Shown: piece after piece, positions 23,310 to 34,456 of the stretch
Layout: every line of letters begins with the position of its first letter
Position numbering within the stretch: position 1 is the first letter of the stretch
Source: Leucosporidium creatinivorum
Lineage: Eukaryota > Basidiomycota > Microbotryomycetes > Leucosporidiales > Leucosporidiaceae
Assembly (NCBI GenBank): GCA_001600635.1
Contig: BCKL01000038.1
Coordinates: 62,001-126,000, forward strand
DNA length: 64,000 nucleotides
Reading direction: 5' to 3'
The notes under the pieces: generated by a model
Database searches by the model: none
What the model was told of the DNA's origin: nothing
What the model saw: the letters and a program-made list of their open reading frames with translations, nothing else
Position numbers and translations under genes: made by a program

Positions 23310-23738
23310 CTTTCAGGTTGATGCAGAGCAGAGAGCGAGTGAGAGCAGTACAGTTGATGTGACGCTTTGTCAACGAGCCTGTGCTAAGGTGGAAGTGGAT
23401 GTGGCGAGCGAATTGAGGTAGAGTGCGGAGGGAAAGCCAAGAAGCAGACTTGCAGGGGAACGGATCGGGAGCTGCAAGCGATGATGTCTGAGCTCGACAA
23501 TCATCTCTTACGCTCGCTGTTCGCTGCAAGCTATTGGAAACGCCTCGTAAAGCTCCTTCGCATGCTCGGCGAAGGTCAAAATCGAACGGCAAAGGCTATG
23601 TTTCATCAAGACGAGGACAGGAATAGGAACGTGAGTGGTGGTGTGGTGATAGTGTCGTTAAAGGAGAAAGCGGAAGGGGAAACAGCTAATCAAGGAAGGG
23701 TCGTCAAAGGCATGTACAAAAAGAAACTCGGCGCTGGC
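23310..23738. other. Intergenic region between JLP2 start and FZO1 stop
   Basis: About 430 bp. Promoter of the CCDC25/Jlp2 gene and 3' end of the mitofusin gene, both on the minus strand. A plus-strand frame (23481-23873) runs through here but overlaps the mitofusin 3' exon antisense and is not called. Nothing else seen. Confidence 0.4.
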
Positions 23739-26700
23739 TCAAAGAGCCACCTCCCCAACCCTCATCTCCTCTACTTCGACCTTCTCCACAAACTCGCCAA
23801 GGAACTTCAACGCTCCCTCACTCTTCTCCACAGTAGCCTCAACCTCCTTCCTCTCCTTCTCACTCCTCTCTAGCGCAGCGCGGAAGCGCTCCCTCAAATC
23901 CCACCCGGCGAGGCGAAGGACTTTGCGAGTCTCCTTGGCGATGCGGTCAGAGTGGGCCGAGGGGAAGGTGATGGGTTGGGTGGTGGTGCCGGAGGGCGAG
24001 GAAGGGGCGTCGGGGGAGGAGAGCGAAGCTTGAAGCTTGCGACCGATGTTGCGGGGGACGGCGCGAGGGAGGTCGACGATGATGTAGGCGACGAAACCGA
24101 TGGCTGTTGAAGTGGAGAGGGGGTCAGCTGCTTTAGCGCCGAGAAAGAAAAGTCAAAGAGTAGCCAAAGACTCACTGAGAACACCGAGCACCGGTCCAGC
24201 CCACTTCCTCGCCTTCTCGCTCCCAAGCATCTCCATCACCCTCGTCAACGAATCCATCGTGCCCTTGATCCCAATGACCCTGCTGCCGACCATCCCGAGA
24301 CTACCAAGTCCGAGACCGAGGATCGCGCTCGTCTCGACTCCCTCCTCGCCGTCGGTGATGCTCTTCTTGCCGCGGATCCTATTGCCATGAGCGTAGAGGC
24401 GCTGAAGGTCGAGCAAGTCGAACATGGTGACCTCGAAATCGGTCGCGTTGAACGAGTTGCTGAGCCCGACGGCGGTGGTGGATCCGAGGCCGAGGCCCGT
24501 AGACTGTCCACGAGCGGCGAGCCGACCGAGTCCACGACGACGTTTGGCGAACATGACCTCGGGGCGGAAGACGCGCTCCTGCTTCTTGTCGGCGTCCTGG
24601 CGTTCCTCGGCGCCCTGCTCCCCAGCGTTCGAGCTCGAGAGGTACTTCTCCCCCAGCCCCTCCATCACCCTCTTCACTCCCTCGACAGTCTCTCCCCTCG
24701 CCTCATCCTCTGCGCTCCTCACCTCCGCCTCGAGCGCCCTAACGAGGGTGGACTTGACCTCAGTACCCCACTCCCACAATCCCATAACTCCAGGGAATTC
24801 GGGGAGCTCGGTGGGAGCGGAGAGGGGGTCGCCATTGCCGGGGAGGGACGAGGAGGTGCTGGTGGAGGGGGAGAGGGGAGGGACGACCTGTCCTTGCGAG
24901 ACGAAGCCCATCGCGCGCTCGAGGCGGGACCAGGCTCCACTCCTCACGACCTCGACAACGCTCTCCTCAACGCGGTCAACGCCCTCCTCGACCTCCTCCC
25001 TCTGCGCCGCCAATCGCTCGTGGATGGGCTTGACGCGTTGGAGTTGCCGGAGCGCCTCTGCCAGTTCGTCGGACGCGGCGATAACGTTGGTCGAAGCGAG
25101 AGTGGAGAGGTCGGCGAGGAGGTTGAGAAGGTAGTGCTTGGCGGGGGCGAGTTTTGAGGTCGTGCGTTTGAGGAGAACGAACGAGCGGAGGGATTGCTCG
25201 AGGTGGTCGAAAGAGGTGGGTTCCTCGGCGCCTTCCGAGCTCTTGGCGTTGTCGTCCTCCTCCTCGTCGTCCATGACCTCGGCGGCATCGACGAAATGAA
25301 CGAGCTCCTGCCTCGCCTCCCAAGTCGCCGGGGAGAGCTGCTTGATCTGCTCCCCGACAAGCCTCATGCACTTCCCCTTATCCCTGATCCCCTTCCACTT
25401 GTTCACCACCACAAAGACGTACGCCTTCTCCCTGCTAGCATTCCACAAGAACTCCTTCGCCGAGAGGGTAAAGTGGTTCTCGGCCGAGACGACAAAGACG
25501 ATGACGTCGATCTCGGATTGGCGGGCGAAGAGAGCGGTGGTGGAGAGGGTGTCGCGGTTGAGGCCGGGGGCGTCGATGAGGGAGATGGAGACGAGGCCGT
25601 TCTTGATGAAGGAGGGGTTCGGGGCTTCCTCGGCGTCGGCGGAGGGAGAGGCGACGGGGGCGGGGGCACGAACGTCGTGCACGTAGGCTTTGACGATCTG
25701 GTAAGGACTGTCCTCCATATCCTGCACCTCGAGCACCTGGCTCAGGTCGTAGATGTCGAACGTCGACCGATCCGAAGCCTCGTACTTCTCGACGTCCTTG
25801 ACGGCGTGGAGCTCCTCCTTGCCCTCATTCCAAGCCTCCGCATCAAGCACCTCGCAGAACACCGTAGTGCAAGGCTGCTGGTCGGAGGGCATGACCTCGC
25901 GCCTGAGAAGGGCGTTGACGAGGGTCGACTTTCCGGCGTTAAGGTCTCCGGTGACGAGAATGCGGGAGTTCGTATCGGTTACGCGGGCGCGGAGTTGGGC
26001 GATGTGCGTTTGCGCGGAGGTGAGACGACGGGAGAGGAGCTGGGAGAGGGTTGCGAGGGAGAGGGAGGGGAGGAGGGCGGGAAGGGAGGAGGTCGGCGCC
26101 GAAGGGTGGCCGAGCTTCAGGTCGAGGGAGAGAATCGAGAGGGGGTGGACGGGGGGCGCATCGACGGCAGCGGTGGGCTTGACGGGAGCTGCTTCGGCAG
26201 TCGAGTAGGAGCGCTGAGGAGCGGGACGAAGAGGCTCCTCGACGGCCAATGGCTCCTCGGTGAACATTGACGCGCTGCGACGGCCGGGCGAAGGGCGTCC
26301 CTTGGCGGGCGAGGTGGCGGGGGGCGACGAGGTGCCACGCTGTAGCGAGTTGGGTCCATTGGCGACGGTAGAGGTGGTGAGCCCCAATTGGTGGGGATAG
26401 TGGATCGTCCCTGCGCCATCGGGAGACGGTCAGCTCGGGTCCGTCCGTTCGGCTTACGCCACCCTCGCTATAACAACCTACATTTCTCCTGGTTAAACGC
26501 AGCCAATCCCTTGACCAGTCCTGTAGTCGAATCGAGCGCGGCGACGAGGCTGTAATGCGAGTCGGCAGGCGAGACATCAACAAGCGGGTCAGCTGTCCGT
26601 CTTGCTGAGCGCTCAGCCTACTCCCCTACAGCCAGATAACTCACGTTTCCCTCTTCTCGCCAAAGCCCTTTTGATCCTCTACATGCCTTTGCATCTCATC

Positions 26701-26904
26701 GCCTGTAGCGCCGAAGAGGGAGACGGATCGGCTGAGAGCGGAGGCAGGGCTGTTGGTGAAGCAAGTCGATTTGGGCGTGGTAGGAGGGAGGGAAGAGCCC
26801 GGCAAAGGGAGAGGGGAAGCTGTAGCCGTAAAAGGGAATTCGTCCTGCGTCGGCATACGAGCGGGTGAAGCTGTACGAGACGGCGAAGGCGCGGCTTGTT
26901 GCAT
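23739..26904 (-). CDS. FZO1: Mitofusin Fzo1, dynamin-like GTPase of the outer mitochondrial membrane
   Basis: Mediates outer-membrane fusion of mitochondria. Start MQQAAPSPSRTASPARMP at 26904; four exons. The Ser/Pro-rich N-terminal region (about 250 aa) is followed by the GTPase domain: G1 ILVTGDLNAGKSTLVNALLR, G2 region SDQQPCTTVFCEVLDAEAWN, G3 VSISLIDAPGLNRDT and G4 YVFVVVNKWKGIRDKGK. Helical heptad regions follow (ELAEALRQLQRVKPIHERLA). The membrane anchor is two hydrophobic stretches, AILGLGLGSLGMVGSRVIG and, after the intron, AIGFVAYIIVDLP, with a C-terminal coiled-coil (KERKEVEATVEKSEGALKF) ending at 23739. About 890 aa, the size of fungal Fzo1. The antisense strand has long open frames over the second exon, a composition effect of GC-rich codons, not genes. 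Confidence 0.93.
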
Positions 26905-28248
26905 GACTTTTAGTGGCAGTCAAGGGCCAGGTCGGGGCTGGGCTGGGTACGAGGGCTGTGGAGAGTACTGTAGGCGTGTACTCTGTAATCGATTTGGGTG
27001 TTGGGTGTGCTGTAGGGCTGCAGCAAGTGAAGCGATGCCCGAGAGATTTGGAGAGAGGCGAAGCAGCGCGGCGACTCGCGAGGCTGATTTGGCTGACAGG
27101 GGAGATGGGACGACGTTCGTTCTTGGGACCGAGTCAAAGCCTGCAGGGGTGTAGGATGAGAGGAGCGAGATAGTCACCCTCTTTGTAGCTTTTTCAGACG
27201 ACCTCAGTACCCTCAATTGCGAGCTCGGCGAAAGGAGGAGAGCGAGCGAGGTGGCGAAGCAACTGTAGGGTGTCAGAGGGTCGATCGGACGCTGAGTGGC
27301 GCTTTCACCAGAGTTCTAGACATGCACTGCAGCCATCCGGGATATGCACTCCAACAGCGGCAACACCCAACCCTCGACCGAGCCCGATTCCGCCTCTCTC
27401 GCTTCGACTCTCATCTCTGCTTGCTTCTCAACTGCTCTTGGCGCTCTCTGAGCAGACCTATAAGCTCTTACAGGTTCGAGCACCGGCTTGCTGTATTATC
27501 TCGGCTGTCAGCTACAGCGTACTTTGGCGCAGGAAGGCAGCGAGATGAAGCGCTCGATCTCGCACATTGCTCGTCGCTCGCGGGTGGTTTGGGGGGCTGA
27601 GGTCCTACCTGATGAAGCTCGAGGAAGCTGTGCGATGCGCTGTGCTCCTCTCGCCTCTTCATACGCCGATCGTTCGCTGCAGCGAGCCAGCGCAGCAGGA
27701 TGGGTTCCTTCGCTGGACTCTTTTCGTGGGGTTCGGCTGCCTTGAAGAGGCAGTGGGCGGCGTGATAAGACGCTACCATAAAAGGATTTCTTCAAGCGTG
27801 AGCCCGTGCGTCTGACGTGAGCATCCGAGCTGCAAAGTCATCGCCGAGCTCGACGGTTCGGCAAGCAGGGCGGCAAGAGGCTTCGACACTTTCGGTAGGA
27901 GGGATCACCTCTTCTCGAGGTGGTGATCGGCTGCTTTCTCGTCTCCGTGCTCGGTACTTGAGCCGCCTCTTACTAGCAGCGAGCTCTTCGCAAGGCCTGC
28001 TGCCTCAGAAGGGGCTGTAGGTTCTGCGATGAGACGCTACCATGTAGTGCATCTTCACTCTTTTCAGGTCACCAAAGCATGCTACGGTCGGGAAGTCGGC
28101 CGAGCGCCAGCTTGGCCAGCGGAGCGCTCGAGCTCCGAGGACCGAAAAACGGCGCTCTCATTTCTGGGATCCCTTCTTCCTCTTGCCATTCGCAAATCCG
28201 ACACAACTCCTCCGTTCTGACCGCTTCATCATCCTCGGCTCTCGCCCA
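26905..28248. other. Long intergenic region at the edge of the accessory stretch
   Basis: About 1.34 kb upstream of FZO1. Several frames of 60-130 codons occur on both strands, none with recognisable protein character. No RNA gene, terminal repeat or transposase fragment seen. The similar short stretches GACGCTACCAT near 27770 and 28032 are the only repetition noticed. Confidence 0.35.
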
Positions 28249-29203
28249 ATGGAACGCATCCCTCCACCGGCACTCACGAGGAGCGCCGCCGAGAAGGCGA
28301 TCAATTCTTCGGCCGCCTACGGTGGTAAGGAGGTCTGGGATATCATCCCCAAAGCGCGAAATACGGAGCCGGACCAGCTTGAGGACCTCGAACGAGTTGA
28401 GCTATTCACCGACTGGCTGAGAAAGCGCGACCGAGAGGCGGGGCAGATGGATTTGTTACGCCGCGTGGCAGTCCAACAAGCTGCGGGCGAGCTCATGAGC
28501 TCAGCAGGGAGGCCCTACGCAGCCAAGGCGCGGGGCTCCTCACACCGGCATGGACCCGCAAGTATTACACGGAGCGTTGGAAACAGCAGTGGGCAATTCT
28601 GCACGACCTCTTGGGCAGAGTCGTTGGTTGGCGGAGAATAAGTGTGCTCATATCTAGAGTGCAGTACCGTCGAAACACACGCTGACCCCTCCTCACTCGC
28701 CAGAGCGACTCTCGGAGAACGACCTTCTCGCTGTCCATCGCCGTGTGGAGGATCTCCCTTCGGTCAAGGGATTGACCCCTCTCACTTGTGCCATTGTGAG
28801 GAAGGGCTGGAAGTCGGGCATGCTGAATGTCAATCCCTGGCAGCAGGTGGTGGTGAGTCTTGCCCTGCCTCGAGCTATCGCCGAGTGCGTGTGCTGACCC
28901 ACGCACCTCTGACTCTCATCTGTACACTTCATCGCCGCCCCAATATCCTCATCTGGACACGTATGAGCAGATCATCACTAGTGTTGTGTCCCTCAGACAG
29001 GTGAGCTGCGTCTCCGTCCCCGCCGAACCCCGCCGAACCCGTTTCTTCTGACCAAGACCAACCTCCTTCCTTCACTGCACAATCAGGAAATGGACCAAAT
29101 GTACCGTAGAACGCACTCGCTAGGCGTCTACAGCCCCAGCAGAAGGGAAGGCGAGGGGAGCGCGGCGGTTTGGCAGGACGAAGTGAGGAAGCGACTCGCG
29201 TAG
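28249..29203 (+). CDS. Uncharacterised orphan protein, possibly frameshifted
   Basis: I do not recognise a family. Exon 1 from ATG 28249 gives MERIPPPALTRSAAEKAINS and an acidic/basic helical stretch (LEDLERVELFTDWLRKRDRE, AGQMDLLRRVAVQQAAGELM). Further on, a different frame is the protein-like one (LLTPAWTRKYYTERWKQQWA, ILHDLLGRVVGWRR) and leads to a donor GTGTGC (about 28640) and an acceptor ending CGCCAG. The next exon reads RLSENDLLAVHRRVEDLPSV and AIVRKGWKSGMLNVNPWQQV. The last exons give IITSVVSLRQ and EMDQMYRRTHSLGVYSPSRR, ending at 29203. The frame change falls between about 28490 and 28530 with no plausible intron there, so the gene is either frameshifted, mis-assembled or a relic. 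About 240 aa overall. It lies in the accessory stretch next to another orphan. Confidence 0.4.
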
Positions 29204-29397
29204 GAGAGTGGGCAGATTGGGAGGCAAGCAGTCACCATATCAATTTTGAACTGAAGATCTGGAGCACTGCAGTAGGACTTCGGTTCCATAACTCCTCCTC
29301 TCCGGCGAGGCTGTGCTCCGTGGACCGAGCTGCACCGAGGCGGGCATCGTTTCTCGCTTCTCGCTTCTCTTCTCTCTCGTCTCGCTCGTCTCGTCGA

Positions 29398-30341
29398 ATG
29401 GAGGAGAATCTCAAACAGCACTTTAATTCCACGCGTGTATCCCAGCTCATCGTGGAGCCTGCACACCTCCCCACGCTCCTCACCAACGCCCAGATCCCCG
29501 AGCTCATCGGCAAATCTCTCGAATTTGTCGAGCTGTACACCCTCCCGAAACCTTACTTTAGGTCGAAGCAAGAGGGAGCAAAATGGGACACCTTAGCTCA
29601 GGAAGCAGTGGAGAAGCTCAAGTTTCTGAAAGCCGCGCACGAAGGCCATCCAATGGGACTCAAGTTGGAGAAGAGGGAGGTACTCTACCGCCATCTGTAC
29701 GGTCTAGTCACAGACTGCCGACCGATCACAATGGTAAGAATGTGCTCTGTAGGTCTGAGGGTCAGAGATCTGGCTGACCCTCCAGCCTTCCGCGTTCGTC
29801 AGCTCTTCGTGTTAAGTGGTGAAGCTGCAACAGAAGTCCGGTCAGGCCCATGATCTGTGACTGACCTACTTTGCTTTCAGATCCTTTTCTTCACGAGATG
29901 GTCAAGGCAATTTGTGTCAAGAAGAAGCCTCCGCCTTGCTCATCTCGTCGCTTACCACTTTCAAGTTTGCGCCGAGCAAACTCCAAGGCTCGACATGGCT
30001 GGCTTTACCCGATGCTGATACTTCCGTCTGCCCTTCTCCAACTCACTTGTACATATGTATGGAACAGGTCGTACTCGCAGCCCGCGCCTACCTCGAGGTG
30101 AGTCGCAGCGGCAGCCCCTTCATCTCGCCCTCGACGTGCCCGAGCTGATTACTTCCACCGCTCCCAGCACAAGCGGGGGATTGCGAAAGTTCTGCACGTC
30201 GCCAGCGCCTTCAACAGTGCTTCAGGATTTGCTACAGAGCACACAAACAGTCTCGGGCACCACGTGCCCTCCCTCACCGCTCGCCAAAGCCGTCGAACGG
30301 GGATCTCGGAGATGGAGCTGAGGGAGAGATGGAGCGCTTGA
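29398..30341 (+). CDS. Uncharacterised orphan protein
   Basis: Four-exon gene without a family I recognise. Exon 1 (ATG 29398) gives MEENLKQHFNSTRVSQLIVE, PAHLPTLLTNAQIPELIGKS, LEFVELYTLPKPYFRSK and ends LVTDCRPITM before GTAAGA. A short exon (KSGQAHDL) needs the acceptor CTGCAACAG near 29833. Exon 3 reads SFSSRDGQGNLCQEEASALL, ISSLTTFKFAPSKLQGSTWL, ALPDADTSV and ICMEQVVLAARAYLE, then GTGAGT. Exon 4, after CTCCCAG, gives HKRGIAKVLHVASAFNSASG and ends EMELRERWSA at 30341. About 245 aa, soluble, no signal peptide or membrane segment. With these junctions the frame is uninterrupted; other junction choices introduce stops, so the model should be treated as provisional. Confidence 0.45.
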
Positions 30342-30824
30342 GGGGCGGTAGAGGCGTGATAGATACTTGTGTGGATTGTTTAGAGGGGAGGAAAGACGTC
30401 TGCAACCTCAGCAGTTGGTCTTGCGCCTACGAGCAAGAGCCGGGCGGCGACGAGCGAACGCCGAGAGGCGGCAGAGGCGCCGAGGAGGGCTCTTGCAGGG
30501 TATTGGCAGCAATGAGAGACTTTCCAACTTATCCGCGATGTGCCCGAGCTGGTGCTGAGCATTTGCGTCACACCTCCTCTCAACTTGGGACGAGCAGCCC
30601 GCCGCTTCAAGCTTCAAGTCGCTCTTTGCTCTCTCGCCATCACCTTGTCTCGCAGCTCTCGACTCGCAGGGAAGCACTAGGGAACCCAAGCTCGCTACTC
30701 GGCTACACATCTTCACTTCCAGCCTCTCACGTCCTCCTGAGGCTTTCCAAAAGCGCATCTCACTCCCTTGACCTCGAAGCTCTCCTCCTCGTCTCGCCGC
30801 TCGCCCGGCTCGCTACAGCACGAG
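30342..30824. repeat. Upstream region of F-box copy 2, duplicated from/with 12.37-12.65 kb
   Basis: About 480 bp before F-box copy 2. The last 250 bp or so resembles the sequence upstream of F-box copy 1 (shared in-frame LEALLLVSPLARLATARDD and LSTRREAL-like stretches). The first half holds no recognised feature. Confidence 0.5.
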
Positions 30825-32018
30825 ATGATCCCACCACTCCCCACCGAGATCCTGCACCACATCATCAAGCTCTCTCTCCCCGTCGTCTCGTTCGGCACCT
30901 ACAGACAACGCTACGACCTCTTGCTCGCCTACTCGCTCGTCAACTCGACTTGGAGGGCGCTGGCGAGGAAGGAGCTGTACGAGGAGCTGTTTGCGAGAGA
31001 TCCGAATCGTGCTGCTGCTGCGTTGAGGGTCGAGGGAGCTTGGGAGATGGTGAAGCGCGTGCATCTCGGCGGAGACGGCCGGTCCGACAGCGACGACTTG
31101 GACGACCTCGATCTTACGCTAGCCAAGCTGCCGAGAAGTGCGCAGAGACTGGTCGTCTCAAATCTGCGTCTCGACGTAGTGGACCTGCCGTCACTTGCTC
31201 GTGCGTTTGACCCTATGCTCAGCATTGGCCGCGAGCTTTCGGCGAGCGCCAGCTGACCATAACACTTACCTCCAGAGCTCAAGGTCCTGCATTCGCGCTG
31301 GATCGACCTCGGCCATTCCGGGGGCCCACCTTACGCCCTCCGCGCTCCACCATCTCTCCCTCACTTCGCTTCGCTCTCCACGCTCTCTCTCCTCGACCCA
31401 TACCTCTTCCCTCGCGTCTTCCCGGCCTGGACTCACTGGTTGAACCCCATTCACTTTCCTCTCCTGCGCCGCCTGTCTGTCGGCCTCACGGCTGACCTCG
31501 AAGAGTTCGGCGACGAGGAGGACTTCATCCGAGCTCTCTCCTCACTCGCCCCTCAAATTACCCATTTCTCGCTCGTACAAGGCGGAGCAGAGTTTGGCAC
31601 CACTCCCGACTTCCCATGGGTCCAGTTCACCGGGCTCTCCAGGCTCGCGCTTTATCCGCGCTTCTACCACTTGGCCCCCCTCCTCCGAGTCGCTCTCCAA
31701 AGCGTCCCAAGCTCCCTCTCCGTACTGCGCGTCGGCGATATCAGGCCGACGAATAAGAAATATCATGAGGAGGTGCCCTGGCACGAGCAGGCGCTGGGAG
31801 CCATCATGGAGGTCTTCGCTCAGGCAGCGCCGAGCGTTGAGCGACTCAAAGTGTTGTCGGTGGAGCGGGTTGCGGAGTATACGAAAACGGGGTTGGCTGA
31901 GACTGTGGAGAAGCTGCATCAAGCTATGAAGGCGCGAGGGGGATCATTCGAGAACCGCGTGGGATGGGAGGGAGATGGCGAGCTGCTGATTTGGGAGCGT
32001 TTCTTCGAGCCGTGGTGA
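30825..32018 (+). CDS. F-box-like protein, copy 2
   Basis: Close paralog of copy 1: the F-box segment MIPPLPTEILHHIIKLSLPV and the following VSFGTYRQRYDLLLAYSLVN are nearly identical. Exon 1 ends at the donor GTGCGT (about 31199); exon 2 (acceptor CCTCCAG) contains FASLSTLSLLDPYLFPRVF, FPLLRRLSVGLTADLEEFGD, SLAPQITHFSLVQGG and DFPWVQFTGLSRLALYP, ending LLIWERFFEPW. An intron at 32015-32075 straddles Trp/stop and reconstitutes Trp-TGA, as in copy 1. About 370 aa with an open, intact frame. Probable Skp1-binding adaptor, target unknown. It is convergent with the Cys-rich secreted gene at 32688-34456, and its 3' end belongs to the inverted duplication whose other copy holds only an F-box relic. 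Confidence 0.7.
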
Positions 32019-32357
32019 GTCGTCTCTGCTTCACTTGAGCTCGTATGTATCACTGACTCTTCTCCTCCGCTACAGGTGATGGACCGACGCTTCTGATAGT
32101 GCTCTGTAGGGTGCCTAGAACGATTCGACGCTCGCTTTTGCTTCACTTGACTTCGGCGACGGGCTGCGAGAGGGCCAATCGGACTAGAGAGAGCCGCGAG
32201 CGAGAGCATCGACAGATCTCCGAGCTGACCATTTTCTGGCCGACCATCTGACTTGATAAGAAGCCACTACCCAGAGCTTTGGAGATGCACCTCGGCTGAG
32301 TCGACACGAGCAGCTGCCGTCGCGTTCGATGGCGGGGCTACAAATTCTCACTCTGCT

Positions 32358-32417
32358 CCTGTACCGTTCCAGACCACACGCCCGGAGCCTGTACCGTTCC
32401 AGACCACACGCCCGGAG
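32358..32417 (+). repeat. Perfect 30-nt tandem duplication
   Basis: A 30-nt unit beginning CCTGTACCGTTCC and ending CGCCCGGAG occurs twice without a mismatch (32358-32387 and 32388-32417). The equivalent place in arm B (about 60600-60630, inverted) has a single diverged copy, so the duplication is recent and specific to this arm. Confidence 0.9.
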
Positions 32418-32687
32418 TGAAGGCGAGAGGGTTGGACTACTTGTTGACTCCGCTGCTGCGGCGAGGAGACACCGAGCTGACCTTTCGCCGAGCGCCGAGG
32501 GTTCGAACGGCTCTCGCACGCTGCCCTCCCGCTCAAAGAACTAAGCACTCCCGTTTGTTGCAGTTCACTAGTACACCGTTTGCATATCTGAGCCGAAGCT
32601 CCACAGAGCCGGAAGAAGTGAGGAAGGGGAAGCCGAAAGTGGACCGAGATGGCGAGGAGAGATGTAGAAGACCGCGGCGCGCGCCTA

Positions 32688-34456
32688 TTAAAGACTGTCG
32701 CAGTTGCTTCCGTCGCTGATACGGATGCAAGAACCGCCGGCGAAGGCGACATCAACGCAGGAGTCGACTGCAAACCGAAGACGGTCAGCTTGCTTCTTTG
32801 CCGAGCGCTACAGCCAGTCTGGCGGGGGATGGGGAGAACCCAGAGATCGTGGAGGTGCGAGGCGCTGGACTTACTACCCCTATTGAGTCCGGCACATGTG
32901 CCCATGAGCTGGGCAACGCTCGAGGAGCCAAAGTTGTAGGTGGTGAGCTCGGCTGCATCAGGAGCGGTGCAGGCGCAGTAGCTGTAGCTGTCCGACCAAG
33001 GGGTGTTGGAAAGGGTAGTAGCGTCATTGGTCCCACAGAAAGATTGGCACTGGGCATGAGGATAGTAGGCGCCTTGCGCTGCAAAGGGGAGTCGTCAGCT
33101 CAACGCCGAAGGAGCAAGGGAAGGTGATGCTTCGTACTGGAGTCAAGACTGTCGTAGGTCTGGTAGGATTGGTCTTGGCCGTACCAGTCTGTCCAGTGTA
33201 CCCTGCGGAGCAACGACCAGCCGGGAAAAAGGGCGTAGGCGGTCCCAGCGACACAGACGCCGTTGACGGCGTAGTTTCCGCTGGTCGAGCAGCTGAGAGC
33301 GCCAGCCGAGTTGCAGGTAGCCGCGTCGGGGAAGACCGAGCAGCTGCTACAGGTCGCTCCGTTAAGGTAGAAGGCGGTCTTGCTGCAGAGGGACGACGAC
33401 CGCGTCAGCTCGTCTCTCAGCCATCGCCGAGTTGCCGACCGAGCCCCAACGAGGAAGCAGAGGCGAGGAAAGGGAGGTCAATCTACCATGAGGTCGAAGC
33501 AGTAGCCGTGCAGGTGACAGCGTTAACATCCACGCAGTTTTTGCAAGTGTGGGACGGAACTGCAGACGCAGGAAAGCGAAAAGGTCAGCTCGGCGATCGT
33601 ATGTCTCGTTCAGCTCCGCTCGAGGCGCCCGAGAGGACTCACCGTCTCCGAATTGACCATCAGCGCAGGGGTCAATGCATTTCCCATTGCTCAAGAACTT
33701 GGTCGTGCTGTAGAATCCAGGCGAAAAGGGTCAGCGGGAGGGACGAGAGGACGAAGTCTGGTCGCCGTCGAGCTGGACTCACCAGGAAGTGGCAGCGGTA
33801 GAGGTGCACGTCGCCGCGTCAGGATCGACCGTGGTACATGCGACACAGGCGTTGGCAGCGGCTGTAGTGTGCAACAACGGTGCAAAAAGTCAGTCGGGCT
33901 CGGCACTCGGTCGCTCGGAGCAGTAGGCCTACCGTTAGTCCAGGTAGACGAGGGGCAAGAGGAGCCGCATGCCCCGTTGTAGAGGAACCATTTATCCTTG
34001 CTGTGAGAAGAAGTAGTCAATGACACGCTCAACGAGATGAGAAGCTCGGCCAATGTCGAGTGCTCGGCCGACTCACCAGCTCAAAGCGGCGGTGGCGGTG
34101 CAGGTGTTGGAGTGCGGTTGTCCCGAAGCCGAGCAGTCCTTGCACGCCTTGTTGGTCCCTATCACACGAGCATTGGGTCAGCTGTTGAGGCAGGGGAAAG
34201 ATTGCCGAGAGAAGGAGACGAACCGTCGTTGAACTTCCCCGAGGGGCAGGTGACAGGCGAAGCGGGTTGGGAGCTAGCTGCAGATCAAAAGCGGGTCAGT
34301 AAAGAGCTCTAGTTTACTCGGGTGTACGTCGAGGACCGCAGGCTCACGCTGGCGCTTGACGAGATCTGCAAGGCTCGGGCGGAACTCGGGGCCGATGCGC
34401 ATGCCAGCAGCGAGAGACGCAGCAGCGATGAGGAGGGGCGCGCTATAGAACAGCAT
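32688..34456 (-). CDS. Secreted cysteine-rich modular protein, copy A
   Basis: Predicted secreted or wall protein. MLFYSAPLLIAAASLAAGMR is a signal peptide (ATG 34456), soon followed by DLVKRQ, a Kex2-type Lys-Arg site. The body is a series of cysteine modules: CPSGKFND..., CKDKWFLYNGACGSSCPSST, CTTVDPDAATCTSTAATSC, TTKFLSNGKCIDPCADGQFG, HTCKNCVDVNAVTCTATAST and KTAFYLNGATCSSCSVFPDA. The C-terminal domain has an aromatic stretch (YALFPGWSLLRRVHWTDWYG), YYPHAQCQSFCGTNDATTL and SYSYCACTAPDAAELTTYNF, ending ISDGSNCDSL at 32688. Ten exons, about 350 aa. The modules resemble furin-like/growth-factor-receptor Cys-rich repeats only in spacing; I assign no function. Copy B (58548-60320) is a clear paralog in the inverted duplication. 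The N-terminal region between signal peptide and KR is a likely propeptide. Confidence 0.75.

Noticed and set aside
23481-23873. Plus-strand 130-codon frame
   Set aside because: Overlaps the 3' coding exon of FZO1 antisense and has no recognisable features.
24387-26270. Long plus-strand open frames (about 250 and 358 codons) opposite FZO1
   Set aside because: They are exactly antisense to a well-conserved GTPase exon; composition is an artefact of GC-rich codon use and no protein features were seen.
26905-28248. Possible transposable-element remnant in the 1.3-kb gene-poor interval
   Set aside because: No terminal repeats, target-site duplication, transposase, reverse transcriptase or integrase motif could be found in any frame.
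32495-32520. GGTTCGAAC word resembling a tRNA B box (also near 60505 and 50611)
   Set aside because: No A box, acceptor stem or anticodon arm can be drawn around any of them; the first two are simply the same spacer in both duplication arms.
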